Origin: Tolypothrix bouteillei VB521301
GTDB taxonomy: Bacteria; Cyanobacteriota; Cyanobacteriia; Cyanobacteriales; Nostocaceae
Length of the DNA: 64,000 bases
NCBI RefSeq assembly: GCF_000760695.4
Contig: NZ_JHEG04000001.1
Location: 7,030,478 to 7,094,477, forward strand
Direction of reading: 5' to 3'
A model generated the notes under the pieces. The model made no database searches, was not told the origin of the DNA, and was given only the letters and a program-made list of their open reading frames with translations. Below, piece by piece: positions 48,556-57,430 of this stretch (the stretch's first letter is position 1; every line of letters begins with the position of its first letter). A program made the translations under genes and the position numbers.

Positions 48556-49620
48556 CTAAAAAGAAAAGGCTTTGGCAATCTTATCTCCACTCCCACTGAC
48601 AAAGCCTTGACCATCTGGATAAAAGACTACAGACGTGACCACATCGGAATATGATGTAAATGTACGGATTTGTTCTCCCGTATTTCCATTCCAGAGTTTG
48701 ATGGTTTTATCCTCGCTGCCACTGACTAAGGTTTGTCCGTCTCGATTGAAAGCAACAGAGTTAATCAAACTGGTGTGACCTGCAAGCGTCCGATTGAGTT
48801 CTCCGGTACTCACATTCCACAATTTGATGGTTTTATCGTTGCTACCACTAGCTAGAGTTTGACCATCAGGGCTAAACGCTAGCGATCGCACTGAATCTTG
48901 ATGCCCGGTGATGGTACGATTGAGTATACCTTTTGTTAGGTTCCAAAGCTTAATGGTTTTGTCTTTGCTAGCACTGGCAATGGTTTGACCGTCAGGGCTA
49001 ATAGCAACAGCAAAGACTCCTTCTGTATGACCTTTAAGAGTATGGAGGGATTTACCAGTTTGTACGTTCCAGACTTTAATCGTGTTATCCCAACTGCTGC
49101 TAACTAGTGTTTGTCCATCAGGGCTGAAAACAACTGACCTGACGTTTTTAGGATGCTCTGCCAAAGTCCGAATAAGTTTTCCCGATGGCACATCCCAAAG
49201 TTTGATAGTTGCGTCCTTCCCACTACTTGCTAACATCTGTCCGTTGGGACTGAAGACAACTGACAAAACTCCTTGAGCATGACCTTCCAAAGTCTTAAGG
49301 TTTTTCCCGGTTTGTAAATCCCAAAGTTTAACGGTTTTGTCCTCACTAGCCGTAGCAAGTAAAGGTATGCTACCCTCGGACACGGGGTGAGGGCTCACTG
49401 CCACCGACCAAACCCTGCCTTGATGACCTGTAAAGGTGTGTGCGAGCTGAATCTTCTGCCAGTTTATGGCTTTTACTTCAATGGAAGAATTATTGATTTG
49501 CCACTGATAGACCCCGAAGGCTGCACCAGAAAGCACTACCACAGCCGCAATACTCCCAACAAGCAGTTTCGGAGATTTGCGAACAGGAGCTTGCTTTTGA
49601 GTTGTTTTATTATCTAGCAT
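48556..49620 (-). CDS. Membrane-anchored seven-bladed WD40 repeat protein
   Basis: 354-aa protein: a basic N-terminus, one membrane segment at about 20-40 (LLVGSIAAVVVLSGAAFGVY), then seven WD40 repeats (about 60-354), each ending KTIKLWN or similar, enough for one closed propeller. The repeats are very similar to those in the kinase upstream, which points to shared origin. It starts 22 bases after that kinase and is probably in its operon, a likely scaffold for it. The first blade has an insertion (HPVSEGSIP). Confidence 0.85.
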   Translation of the reverse strand: MLDNKTTQKQAPVRKSPKLLVGSIAAVVVLSGAAFGVYQWQINNSSIEVKAINWQKIQLAHTFTGHQGRVWSVAVSPHPVSEGSIPLLATASEDKTVKLWDLQTGKNLKTLEGHAQGVLSVVFSPNGQMLASSGKDATIKLWDVPSGKLIRTLAEHPKNVRSVVFSPDGQTLVSSSWDNTIKVWNVQTGKSLHTLKGHTEGVFAVAISPDGQTIASASKDKTIKLWNLTKGILNRTITGHQDSVRSLAFSPDGQTLASGSNDKTIKLWNVSTGELNRTLAGHTSLINSVAFNRDGQTLVSGSEDKTIKLWNGNTGEQIRTFTSYSDVVTSVVFYPDGQGFVSGSGDKIAKAFSF

Positions 49621-49642
49621 GGGAGACCTCTAACTTTTTATG

Positions 49643-51604
49643 TTATTTCCATATCCTCATGGTTCGATCGCGACTACCACTTACTAAAATGTGTCCCCAA
49701 GAACTCATCGTCATAGACAATACCCAGTCTGAATGTCCGGAAAGGGTTTGATACAAATTTCCCGTTTGTAAGTCCCAAATCTTAACGGTTTTATCAACAC
49801 TTGCACTCGCGAGTGTTGTGCCATCAAAGCCAAAAGCGACAGCAACAACGCGATCGCTATGTCCTGGGATTGTGCGGAGTAATTTGCCAGTTGCGATATC
49901 CCAAACCTTGATTGTCTTGTCCCAACTGCCACTAGCAAACTTTTGCCCATCTGGACTAATAGCCACAGATCTGACAGCATCAGTATGATCTTCAAGAGTG
50001 CGAATTAATTTTCCGGTTTGTAGATTCCAGATCTTAATAGTTTTATCTTGGCTACTACTGATAAGAGTTAAACCATCAGGTGTCAAAGCCAGGGAAAAAA
50101 CAGCACTTTTATGTCCGTTCAGAGTTTTTAACAGTTCTCCGGTGCGGACATTCCAAATTTTAATAGTTTTATCTTCACTTCCACTAACAAGGGTTTGACC
50201 GTCACGGCTTAAGGTCACCGACCAAACGGGTTGAAGGTGACCCCTAAGGGTATTCAGCAATTGACCCGTTCGAGTCTGCCAAATTTTGATAGTATTATCC
50301 CCACTTCCACTCACGAGTGTTTGTCCATCTGCACTGAGAGTAACTGCCCTCACATTCTCGGAGTGAGATTTTAGCGTGTGTAAGAGTTTTCCCGTACCGG
50401 CTTGCCAGATTTTAATGGTTTTGTCCTCGCTACCACTTGCGAGAGTTTGTCCATCGGCGCTTAAGGCAACTGACCAAACAAAACTGTCATGGGCAGCAAC
50501 AACTCTTGCAAGAGTGTATCCTTCTTTCCTGCTAGGGGTGGGTTGTTCTTGGCTCGGTTCGGGATTGTCTTCTTTGGATAACGGGGATTTGGGTACTAGG
50601 AAAAAGTAAAGCCCTGCTGCTGTTGCGATCGCCAGGGCGATGACTCCGAGCCCTACAGGCAGCCATTTCGTCAAAAATTGCTCCTGTGGTGTTGATTCTA
50701 TCTTTGTGACATTTGAAACTGTAGAATTACTGAATAGTGGCGAGCGAGATTCAATAGCAAGAGTTTGACTCGGCGGATCGATTTTTTGTAACCCTTTTAA
50801 GACCTCTTCTGCTGTTTGATAGCGCAGGCGGCGATCCGACTCCACCATTTTTTCAAGGATCTCAGCCAGTTCTTGGCTGATTGCGCTACTATCGCGCCAA
50901 TTTTTTATACCCGCATATGGGCTGTTGGGATCGATAAGAGTTTTGACTTCTTGAGCAGATAATCCACTTGCTGCTTGTATGCCAATGACACCCACGGCAT
51001 AAATATCGCTATTAAGTTGAGGGTAACCGTAAACCTGTTCTGGGGGCATATAAGCAGGAGTCCCCACTGCCATTGTTAAATTAGGTACACTTTGCCCATC
51101 TAGGGGAGGAATTTGTTTAACTGTACCAAAGTCAATTAAGACTAATTTACTATCTGTTTGTCTTCTAATTAAGTTAGAAGGTTTCACATCGCGGTGAATA
51201 ACTCCATAACTGTGAACAAATTGTAAGATTTCTAAAATACCAGTTAATAAATCGGTAACCCGTTTTGAGTCCCAGGGGTGTCCCAGAATTAGCTCGTGAG
51301 TGAGAGTATGTCCGGCTATGTACTCCTGAACGAGATAAAATTCCTTGTTTTCTTCAAAATAAGCAAGTAATTGTGGAATGCGGTCATGCAAACCCAATTT
51401 TTCTAAAATTTCCGCTTCGTTTTTAAACCAAAGCTGAATTTTTGGCATTAATTCTGGGTTTTGTTTTGTTGGTCGTAATTGCTTGACGACGCAAACAGGA
51501 TGACCGGGACGGTGGGCGTCGTTAGCAAGATAAGTTTGCCCAAATCCTCCTTGTGCAAGAACTTGAATAATTTGATAGCGACCACCCAAAAGTTGACCGT
51601 TCAT
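49643..51604 (-). CDS. Serine/threonine protein kinase with C-terminal WD40 propeller
   Basis: 653-aa Hanks-type kinase. Kinase domain about 8-275: glycine loop LAQGGFGQTYLA, ATP-binding Lys in VCVVKQLRP, catalytic VIHRDVKPSNL, DFG in VLIDFGTVKQ, and APE-equivalent TPAYMPPEQ. A membrane segment follows (about 317-338, LGVIALAIATAAGLYFFL), then seven WD40 repeats (about 370-653). The kinase is predicted cytoplasmic and the propeller on the other side of the membrane. The combination is common in filamentous cyanobacteria. Substrates unknown. Confidence 0.92.
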   Translation of the reverse strand: MNGQLLGGRYQIIQVLAQGGFGQTYLANDAHRPGHPVCVVKQLRPTKQNPELMPKIQLWFKNEAEILEKLGLHDRIPQLLAYFEENKEFYLVQEYIAGHTLTHELILGHPWDSKRVTDLLTGILEILQFVHSYGVIHRDVKPSNLIRRQTDSKLVLIDFGTVKQIPPLDGQSVPNLTMAVGTPAYMPPEQVYGYPQLNSDIYAVGVIGIQAASGLSAQEVKTLIDPNSPYAGIKNWRDSSAISQELAEILEKMVESDRRLRYQTAEEVLKGLQKIDPPSQTLAIESRSPLFSNSTVSNVTKIESTPQEQFLTKWLPVGLGVIALAIATAAGLYFFLVPKSPLSKEDNPEPSQEQPTPSRKEGYTLARVVAAHDSFVWSVALSADGQTLASGSEDKTIKIWQAGTGKLLHTLKSHSENVRAVTLSADGQTLVSGSGDNTIKIWQTRTGQLLNTLRGHLQPVWSVTLSRDGQTLVSGSEDKTIKIWNVRTGELLKTLNGHKSAVFSLALTPDGLTLISSSQDKTIKIWNLQTGKLIRTLEDHTDAVRSVAISPDGQKFASGSWDKTIKVWDIATGKLLRTIPGHSDRVVAVAFGFDGTTLASASVDKTVKIWDLQTGNLYQTLSGHSDWVLSMTMSSWGHILVSGSRDRTMRIWK

Positions 51605-51649
51605 AAGCTGTTGTTACGCACTGAATTTACAGACTTGGCGTGAAGATTG

Positions 51650-51788
51650 TTAGGGATTAGTGGTTAGTAGTTAGTGGTTAATGGTCACTGGTTACTAGTG
51701 TGAACTGAATTTACAAGCATTGTACCTACTAATTCTTGTAGGGGCGCAACGGTCTTGCACCCCTACGTACCACTAACAACTAACACTC
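51650..51788. repeat. STRR cluster between kinase and helicase genes
   Basis: ATTAGTGGTTAGTAGTTAGT and GGTTAATGGTCACTGGTTAC on the left face ACCACTAACAACTAACACTC on the right; in the middle TTGTAGGGGCGCAACGG pairs loosely with TGCACCCCTACG. Likely the terminator of the helicase gene. Confidence 0.65.
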
Positions 51789-51789
51789 C

Positions 51790-53370
51790 TCAAGCCGAGT
51801 CTTCTTCTTGGGTGGGGGAGAACAGGCTGGGGTCGAGATAATTGATCCGTGCCAAAGGGCTAAGGGCTGCCAGAACTTGAGCGCCGTAACTTCTGAGAAT
51901 GACACGAGTATCTAGCAGGGCAACAACACCTTTGCTTTCTCGCACGGGGGCAATAGCCCGTTGCAATTCATTCAACGCCGTTGGTAACAAGTACAGACGG
52001 AACCAATCCTGATGCGATCGCTTGTAGTATGAGACTCTTCCTGCCACTAAAGGATGTTCTAGGGATGGCAGGGGCAAAGTGGAAATAACCAGGAGTTGGG
52101 GGGCTGGCAAAACTTTTTGATGTTCGCGCCAAAATTCCCAGCCCGTCACCAAAATACCTTTCTCATCCAAACAAGTTTTTTCTACCTGCACTCGCGAACC
52201 GAACTCAGCTGCGAGAATAGCACCCACTTGAGCTTTTAGTGGTACATCTCCCACAATAACAACCGTCAAACCGGGAGCTGTAGCGCCCAGACACACTAAA
52301 GTTCGTACTTTATGAATAAATGCTGTCTGAAATTCTGGCGTGTTAGGTAAGGGGAACTGGTAAGGTACGTACAATTGAATGGCTTCTGTTTGGCTATCCG
52401 ATGAAAACTTCAAACACGTCAGATCGCCCAAACCCAACCGAGTCCGGAATAAAGGCGCTTCCGTTTCTGGTTCTAAGGCAGTCCCAACGAGTACAACAGG
52501 TTGGCGTTGCCAAATGGTCTCCAGTCTCTTGCCTAATTGAATGGGGGCGCAGTGTAAAGAAAACAAACCCGGACGGCGAGCAATAGTTGCCCAAAGGAGG
52601 GGAGGGGAGGGAGGGAGAGGGGGAGAGGGGGAGAGGGGAAGAGGGAGATTTTCGTGACGTTCTTTAAATTGATGCCAGAAATTTTGCCAAGCATTTGGTG
52701 TCTTTGTTATATCCAACGCTCCAAACAACCGACTTAAAACTTCTTCTTCAGCTAAGGTTAGGAGATAACACTCGTAAGGGTTGGTTGGATGTTGAAATAG
52801 TTCGTGGGTAAGTTGTACCCGAGAAGCACGAATTGTGTCTGCTTGGCTTGGGTAAGCAAGCATGAGTTCATCCCAGTCATGTGCTTCCAAACTGACTGAC
52901 ATTTGTTGACGCGCCCAATCTTCTAAATCATCTACCCCATCAATAATTGTGGGAATGCCAGCAGGAAAACTATTATCTGAGATGAGTTGCCCTTTTAACC
53001 AAGCCTCGGGTGAAATTAGGAGTAGCCCTTGGAAGTCGTGACCGGGCCAAGAGTCCCCCGTTCTGATTGGCTTGTTGACTTGCAACCACTGCTGCAATCG
53101 GGGTATTTCCACCCGCAACAAGCGTTGCTGTACGGATTGGGTGGCAACAATAATTACCGCACCGGGCCACATCAAAGCCGAAGCAACAAAACTCGTGCGA
53201 TATCGCCCTTGATAGCCACTCACTGCCCCCACTTGAATAAGAGCACTCCGTCCGAGACGCAAGGCGCGTGCTACCAACCGTGCCATCGTCAAATGATGAG
53301 GCCACGAAGGGAACCCCGCCTGCGATCGCAGGAAGTTATGTAGTGATAAATGAACTTCTGCCTCAATCAC
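51790..53370 (-). CDS. DinG/Rad3-like helicase homologue with degenerate ATPase motifs
   Basis: 526-aa protein of the DinG/XPD superfamily 2 type, recognisable by its C-terminal half (LVISTLPLPSLEHPLVAGRV, then QRAIAPVRESKGVVALLDTR). The Walker A site reads GAVSGYQGRYRTSF with no GKT/GKS lysine, and the DEAH box position reads IIDGVDDLED. The iron-sulfur cysteines of XPD/DinG are not seen. It is probably not a working helicase, or uses altered chemistry. Residues about 241-259 (LPLPLSPSPPLPPSPPLLW) are a low-complexity in-frame stretch encoded by GGGAGAGG repeats. Confidence 0.7.
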   Translation of the reverse strand: MIEAEVHLSLHNFLRSQAGFPSWPHHLTMARLVARALRLGRSALIQVGAVSGYQGRYRTSFVASALMWPGAVIIVATQSVQQRLLRVEIPRLQQWLQVNKPIRTGDSWPGHDFQGLLLISPEAWLKGQLISDNSFPAGIPTIIDGVDDLEDWARQQMSVSLEAHDWDELMLAYPSQADTIRASRVQLTHELFQHPTNPYECYLLTLAEEEVLSRLFGALDITKTPNAWQNFWHQFKERHENLPLPLSPSPPLPPSPPLLWATIARRPGLFSLHCAPIQLGKRLETIWQRQPVVLVGTALEPETEAPLFRTRLGLGDLTCLKFSSDSQTEAIQLYVPYQFPLPNTPEFQTAFIHKVRTLVCLGATAPGLTVVIVGDVPLKAQVGAILAAEFGSRVQVEKTCLDEKGILVTGWEFWREHQKVLPAPQLLVISTLPLPSLEHPLVAGRVSYYKRSHQDWFRLYLLPTALNELQRAIAPVRESKGVVALLDTRVILRSYGAQVLAALSPLARINYLDPSLFSPTQEEDSA

Positions 53371-53429
53371 TGGCTTTCAATCCCCTACAAATTCATTTTT
53401 TACTTGTAATAGCCCCATAAAAATCCATT

Positions 53430-53700
53430 ATGTTGTTAGTTGCTAATGGCTAATGGTGAGACTAGTGCGTTCCCTTGTGCGTGGCATGCTCATTGCCATA
53501 GGAGGGTTTCCGTCCGCAGGCAACTGGTGAGTCCAGCGCTGCAGGTGGGTTTCCCGCGCCGCAGGCGACTGGTGAGTCCAGCGCTGCAGGCGGGTTTCCC
53601 GCGCCCTGGCGACTGGCGAACAAGGGAGGGCGAAGACGAAGGCCTAATAGCTAATTGTTCATTACCATTAGCTATTAGCAATTAACCATTAGCCGGTACC
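53430..53700. repeat. STRR plus dispersed repeat family A cluster
   Basis: GCTAATGGCTAATGGTGAG leads into about three tandem family A units with GGGTTTCCCGC palindromes and ACTGGTGAGTCCAGCGCTGC joints, followed by CTAATAGCTAATTG and its inverted copy CAATTAACCATTAGCC. About 270 bases with no gene. The M48 gene starts eight bases later. Confidence 0.8.
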
Positions 53701-53707
53701 CTAAGTT

Positions 53708-54685
53708 ATGCCAACTTATACAGGAATCTCTAGTGAAGCCTTTAAACACCCCCTGGACCGTGAAGCCGAGGAAGCCCTACGTAGTTTACCGGGGTTTGAT
53801 TTTATCGCCCGGAAATTCATGGAATTTTTTGTTGAGCGCCCTCAGTTAATTTATCTAATGGGTAACACCATCCAAGTTGGGCCTCGTCAATATTCCACTA
53901 TTTACCATATGTTTCGAGAATGCGTGCGGGATTTGGATATTTATCCAGAACCTACACTGTTTGTCGAACAAAATCCAAGCGCGAATAGCTATGCGCTGGG
54001 GCAAGAGCATCCTTATATAGTCATCAATACAGGGATCTTAGACTTGCTAAGCGAAGCCGAAATCAGGGCAGTGTTAGCCCATGAACTGGGGCATATTAAA
54101 TGTGGTCATACTATTTTAATTCAAATGGCGATATGGGCGATGGGTGCTGCATCTGTCATTGGAGAATTAACTTTAGGCATAGGTAACTTGTTGAGTCAAG
54201 GGTTGATTTACGCCTTTTATGAATGGCGGCGTAAAGCCGAGTTATCAGCAGACCGAGCTGCTTTGTTAGTCATGGATGACTTGAACCCAGTGATGACTTC
54301 AATGATGAAAGTTTCTGGGGGCAGTCTTAAATATGCTAACGAATGCAGCTTACAAGAGTTTATTCTTCAGTCAGAGGATTATCAAGCACTTGACGCAGAC
54401 GGATTAAATCAAATTTATAAATTTTTAATTTACAATGGGGGTCAAGGTGCATTTTTAAGTCATCCCTTCGCTGTCGAACGCGTGCATTATTTGCGACAGT
54501 GGTTAGAATCGGAAGAATATCGGCAAATTAAGAGGGGAAACTATCAACGTTCTGCTGCATCGGGTGCAGTCAACGTAGAAGCACAAGCCGCCCAACAAGC
54601 AGAGGCAGATACATTGCGTCGGCAAATTGAAGAATTGCAAAGAGAAATAGACAGAATGAGAAGATCTGATTCTAGCGATCGCTAA
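53708..54685 (+). CDS. M48 family zinc metallopeptidase
   Basis: 325-aa M48 peptidase. HELGH at residues 125-129 binds zinc and Glu 178 in RRKAELSADRAALL is the probable third ligand. A hydrophobic hairpin (about 138-170, LIQMAIWAMGAASVIGELTL) follows the active site. The C-terminal tail (about 285-322) is an Arg/Glu-rich coiled coil (DTLRRQIEELQREIDRMRR). It resembles cyanobacterial HtpX-like or Oma1-like proteases without the usual N-terminal membrane helices. Likely role: membrane or envelope protein quality control. Confidence 0.88.
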   Translation: MPTYTGISSEAFKHPLDREAEEALRSLPGFDFIARKFMEFFVERPQLIYLMGNTIQVGPRQYSTIYHMFRECVRDLDIYPEPTLFVEQNPSANSYALGQEHPYIVINTGILDLLSEAEIRAVLAHELGHIKCGHTILIQMAIWAMGAASVIGELTLGIGNLLSQGLIYAFYEWRRKAELSADRAALLVMDDLNPVMTSMMKVSGGSLKYANECSLQEFILQSEDYQALDADGLNQIYKFLIYNGGQGAFLSHPFAVERVHYLRQWLESEEYRQIKRGNYQRSAASGAVNVEAQAAQQAEADTLRRQIEELQREIDRMRRSDSSDR

Positions 54686-54705
54686 GGTTAACTCCCAAGG
54701 ATTGT

Positions 54706-54732
54706 TGTTGGGTGGGCATCGCTCACCCAACA
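54706..54732. terminator. Hairpin between convergent M48 and DUF2283 genes
   Basis: TGTTGGGTG (54706-54714) pairs with CACCCAACA (54724-54732), a 9-bp perfect stem and 9-base loop. This is the GGTGGGCA...TGCCCACC-type repeat frequent in cyanobacteria, also seen near 2305 and 60783. Confidence 0.65.
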
Positions 54733-54802
54733 GTCAAGAGAATGCGAAGCACAGCCTCGCTCTACACATTCCCCAGTAGAGGAACGAGTATGGCACAAAT
54801 GA

Positions 54803-55042
54803 TTATGCAGTTGCTGAAAAGTGGAAATCTGCTATCAGTGGCAGTTCAACAAGAGGATGCTGCGATAGTCTTTGCGAGAAAGAGAGAATTTCTAAATTCT
54901 CAATCTCACCAGTCGTAGGGTTAAGACGAGCAAGTACACCATAATCAATTTCAGCTGGTTCCTGTTCTGGGTAAGGAGGGCGCTTGCTAATGTACAAGAC
55001 GTCGCCAGAACTATCGTATTCAAATCGTAATTTCCCTTGCAT
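54803..55042 (-). CDS. DUF2283 family protein
   Basis: 79-aa protein with the DUF2283 pattern: LRFEYDSSGDVLYISKRPPY, then ARLNPTTGEIENLEILSFSQ. The function is unknown. Some DUF2283 genes lie next to toxin-like proteins; no partner is seen here. Confidence 0.8.
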   Translation of the reverse strand: MQGKLRFEYDSSGDVLYISKRPPYPEQEPAEIDYGVLARLNPTTGEIENLEILSFSQRLSQHPLVELPLIADFHFSATA

Positions 55043-55290
55043 AGAGTGTCTCTTTGTTAATTTTTAAGATGAAGACAGCGATTGGCAAGCAACAAGAGTG
55101 CTTTTCTTTTATTTCCTGTAGTGGCCAGTGATGCAACTGTCTACTCTCACTTAACAAACAGTAACCTTTACATTCCACGGGTGCAGTTAGTCAACAACTG
55201 TTTTTTGGTTTGAAGCGAGTTGTTTCCCGTTCGTTCTTTTTAAGATGAACATAATTATAATTAAATCTTGCCCTAATTAGTTCGTTAATC
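55043..55290. other. Divergent promoter region of DUF2283 gene and lysS
   Basis: About 250 bases with no gene. TTAAGATGAA occurs twice (near 55063 and 55240), otherwise nothing notable. Confidence 0.35.
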
Positions 55291-56973
55291 ATGTCGGAAG
55301 AAGATATTCGTGCCACGCGACTGGAGAAAGTAGAACAACTGAGACAGCTAGGCATGAATCCCTATGCCTATCATGGGGAATTAACTCATCATGCTGCTGA
55401 ACTACAGGAGAAATTTGCCGATCTGCCTAGCGGTGAAGAAATTGACGTTGAAGTTGCTGTAGCGGGACGCATTATGGCGCGTCGTGTTTTTGGCAAACTG
55501 GCTTTCTTTACCTTGCAAGATGAAACCGGCACAATTCAGCTTTACTTGGAGAAAAAGCGCATAGAGGAAGGCATGGCAGAGGTTGCTGGTGCTTTCGATA
55601 ATTTGAAGCAACTCACAGATGTCGGTGATATTCTGGGAGCGAAGGGAACAATCAAACGAACTGAAAAGGGCGAGTTATCTGTATACGTAAAAAAATACAC
55701 TATTCTTACTAAATCCCTTCTCCCCTTACCTGATAAATGGCATGGGTTGACGGATGTTGCCAAACGCTACCGTCAGCGTTATGTCGATTTGATTGTTAAT
55801 CCTGAAGTTCGCCAAACATTTCGCCGCCGTGCTCTGATTACATCTGGTATTCGTCGCTACTTAGAACAGCGTGATTTTATTGAAATTGAAACTCCCGTTT
55901 TGCAATCGGAAGCAGGGGGTGCAGATGCGCGTCCGTTCATCACTTACCACAACACTTTAGAGATAGAACTGTACCTGCGAATTGCTACGGAACTCCATCT
56001 CAAGCGTTTGATTGTTGGCGGTTTTGAAAAAGTCTTTGAACTGGGCCGGATTTTTCGCAATGAAGGAGTTTCTACCCGTCACAATCCTGAATTTACCACG
56101 ATTGAAATTTACCAAGCGTATGCCGATTACAACGACATGATGGCATTAACGGAAGATATTGTGACTACCGTTACTAAAGAAGTGCTCGGCACGCTCGAAA
56201 TTAGCTACCAAGGTACACCAGTGAATCTGACTCCACCTTGGCGGCGTGCGACTATGCATGACTTGGTGAAGGAATATACGGGATTGGATTTTAACTCGTT
56301 CGGGACTTTGGAAGAGGCAAAAGAAGCAAGCAAGAATGCTGGTCTTGAAGGTATAGAAGATTGCTCCTCAATAGGTAAGCTTTTGAATGAAGCCTTTGAG
56401 CAAAAGGTAGAGGAAAACTTAATTCAGCCGACTTTTGTTATCGATTATCCTGTGGAAATTTCGCCACTGGCAAAACCCCATCGTTCCAAGCCCGGTATTG
56501 TAGAACGTTTTGAGTTATTCATCGTCGGAAGGGAAACTGCCAATAGTTTCTCCGAGTTGACCGATCCTATCGACCAAAGACAGCGTTTGGAAGCTCAAGC
56601 AGCACGCAAAGCGGCTGGCGATCTCGAAGCGCATGGGGTTGATGAAGATTTCTTGACGGCGCTGGAATACGGTATGCCCCCTACAGGTGGTTTGGGAATT
56701 GGAATTGACCGCTTGGTGATGGTGTTAACAGACTGTGCTAGCATTCGGGATGCGATCGCATTTCCATTGCTAAAACCTTCTAGTAGCGTTATTAAGGGAT
56801 TTGACTACAACTCAGCAACTCAAACACTGACAATTGAATTCAGTAGTGGTAGCGTTTATGAATATTACAAAGTGCCTCCTGAAGTCAAGGAAGCTTTAGA
56901 GAACGCTCCTTCCGATGGCAAATACTTTAACGAGTCTATTAAAGGAAAGTTTAAGCACGAACAGTTGAGTTAA
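55291..56973 (+). CDS. lysS: Lysyl-tRNA synthetase with C-terminal KTSC domain
   Basis: 560-aa class II synthetase charging tRNA-Lys. OB-fold anticodon-binding domain (about 55-150, [20 protein letters not shown]), then catalytic motifs: motif 2 [20 protein letters not shown] and motif 3 [20 protein letters not shown]. After residue 500 comes a KTSC domain ([20 protein letters not shown], with the characteristic YEYY motif), a short module named for its place at the end of some LysRS enzymes, function unknown. A perfect 15-bp hairpin follows the stop. Confidence 0.95.
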   Translation: MSEEDIRATRLEKVEQLRQLGMNPYAYHGELTHHAAELQEKFADLPSGEEIDVEVAVAGRIMARRVFGKLAFFTLQDETGTIQLYLEKKRIEEGMAEVAGAFDNLKQLTDVGDILGAKGTIKRTEKGELSVYVKKYTILTKSLLPLPDKWHGLTDVAKRYRQRYVDLIVNPEVRQTFRRRALITSGIRRYLEQRDFIEIETPVLQSEAGGADARPFITYHNTLEIELYLRIATELHLKRLIVGGFEKVFELGRIFRNEGVSTRHNPEFTTIEIYQAYADYNDMMALTEDIVTTVTKEVLGTLEISYQGTPVNLTPPWRRATMHDLVKEYTGLDFNSFGTLEEAKEASKNAGLEGIEDCSSIGKLLNEAFEQKVEENLIQPTFVIDYPVEISPLAKPHRSKPGIVERFELFIVGRETANSFSELTDPIDQRQRLEAQAARKAAGDLEAHGVDEDFLTALEYGMPPTGGLGIGIDRLVMVLTDCASIRDAIAFPLLKPSSSVIKGFDYNSATQTLTIEFSSGSVYEYYKVPPEVKEALENAPSDGKYFNESIKGKFKHEQLS

Positions 56974-56980
56974 GCAGGTC

Positions 56981-57015
56981 TAAGGTACATGATGGTCAAG
57001 CCATCATGTACCTTA
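56981..57015 (+). terminator. Perfect 15-bp hairpin after lysS
   Basis: TAAGGTACATGATGG (56981-56995) pairs exactly with CCATCATGTACCTTA (57001-57015); the loop is TCAAG. It starts eight bases after the lysS stop. No T-run follows, so it may end transcription with help or protect the mRNA 3' end. It also interrupts the start of the toxin remnant. Confidence 0.75.
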
Positions 57016-57187
57016 GAGGACTCAATTAGTGAGGATGACTTGTATGAGTTACGCATGACGAAGAGCGAGCATAACCCTCGATTTATCTTGACAACCGCTA
57101 CTCCTCAGTGTTTCGTAGTTCTCCACGCTTTTATGAAGAAATATGACGGTGCTATTCGGGAGAAGGAGAAGTTCGCAAAACGGATTA

Positions 57188-57430
57188 ATTCGTAGTAAAC
57201 CGGAGTAATTCGGTTAACTGACTTCACCATAACTCAGTACAGAACTGTTTATTCTGTATTACTCGCAAGAGTTTTAGTCCGCTTTTAAATGATGACTTAA
57301 TGAGATTAGCCAGTCTCAAGCGTCGAGGGAGGAACATGGCTGCTTTGCGACAGTGCAACACCGAACCTTACCCCGTGAAGTTTAAAAGCAGTGTTGAGGC
57401 AAACTAGACCCCGCACAGGGAGTTAATCAA
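57188..57430 (+). ncRNA. HEARO / omega RNA of the IscB element
   Basis: The 243 bases directly before iscB are non-coding and foldable. Seen stems: AACCG/CGGTT (57198-57202, 57211-57215); AGTACAGAA/TTCTGTATT (57236-57244, 57252-57260, one G-U); ACTC-GCAA-GAGT with a GNRA loop (57261-57272); a long-range perfect 9-bp stem GCTTTTAAA/TTTAAAAGC (57281-57289, 57381-57389) closing a multibranch region; TGAGA/TCTCA (57301-57305, 57314-57318). Position right upstream of iscB is where the guide scaffold of IscB lies. The guide would be the roughly 16 bases just left of 57188. Confidence 0.78.
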
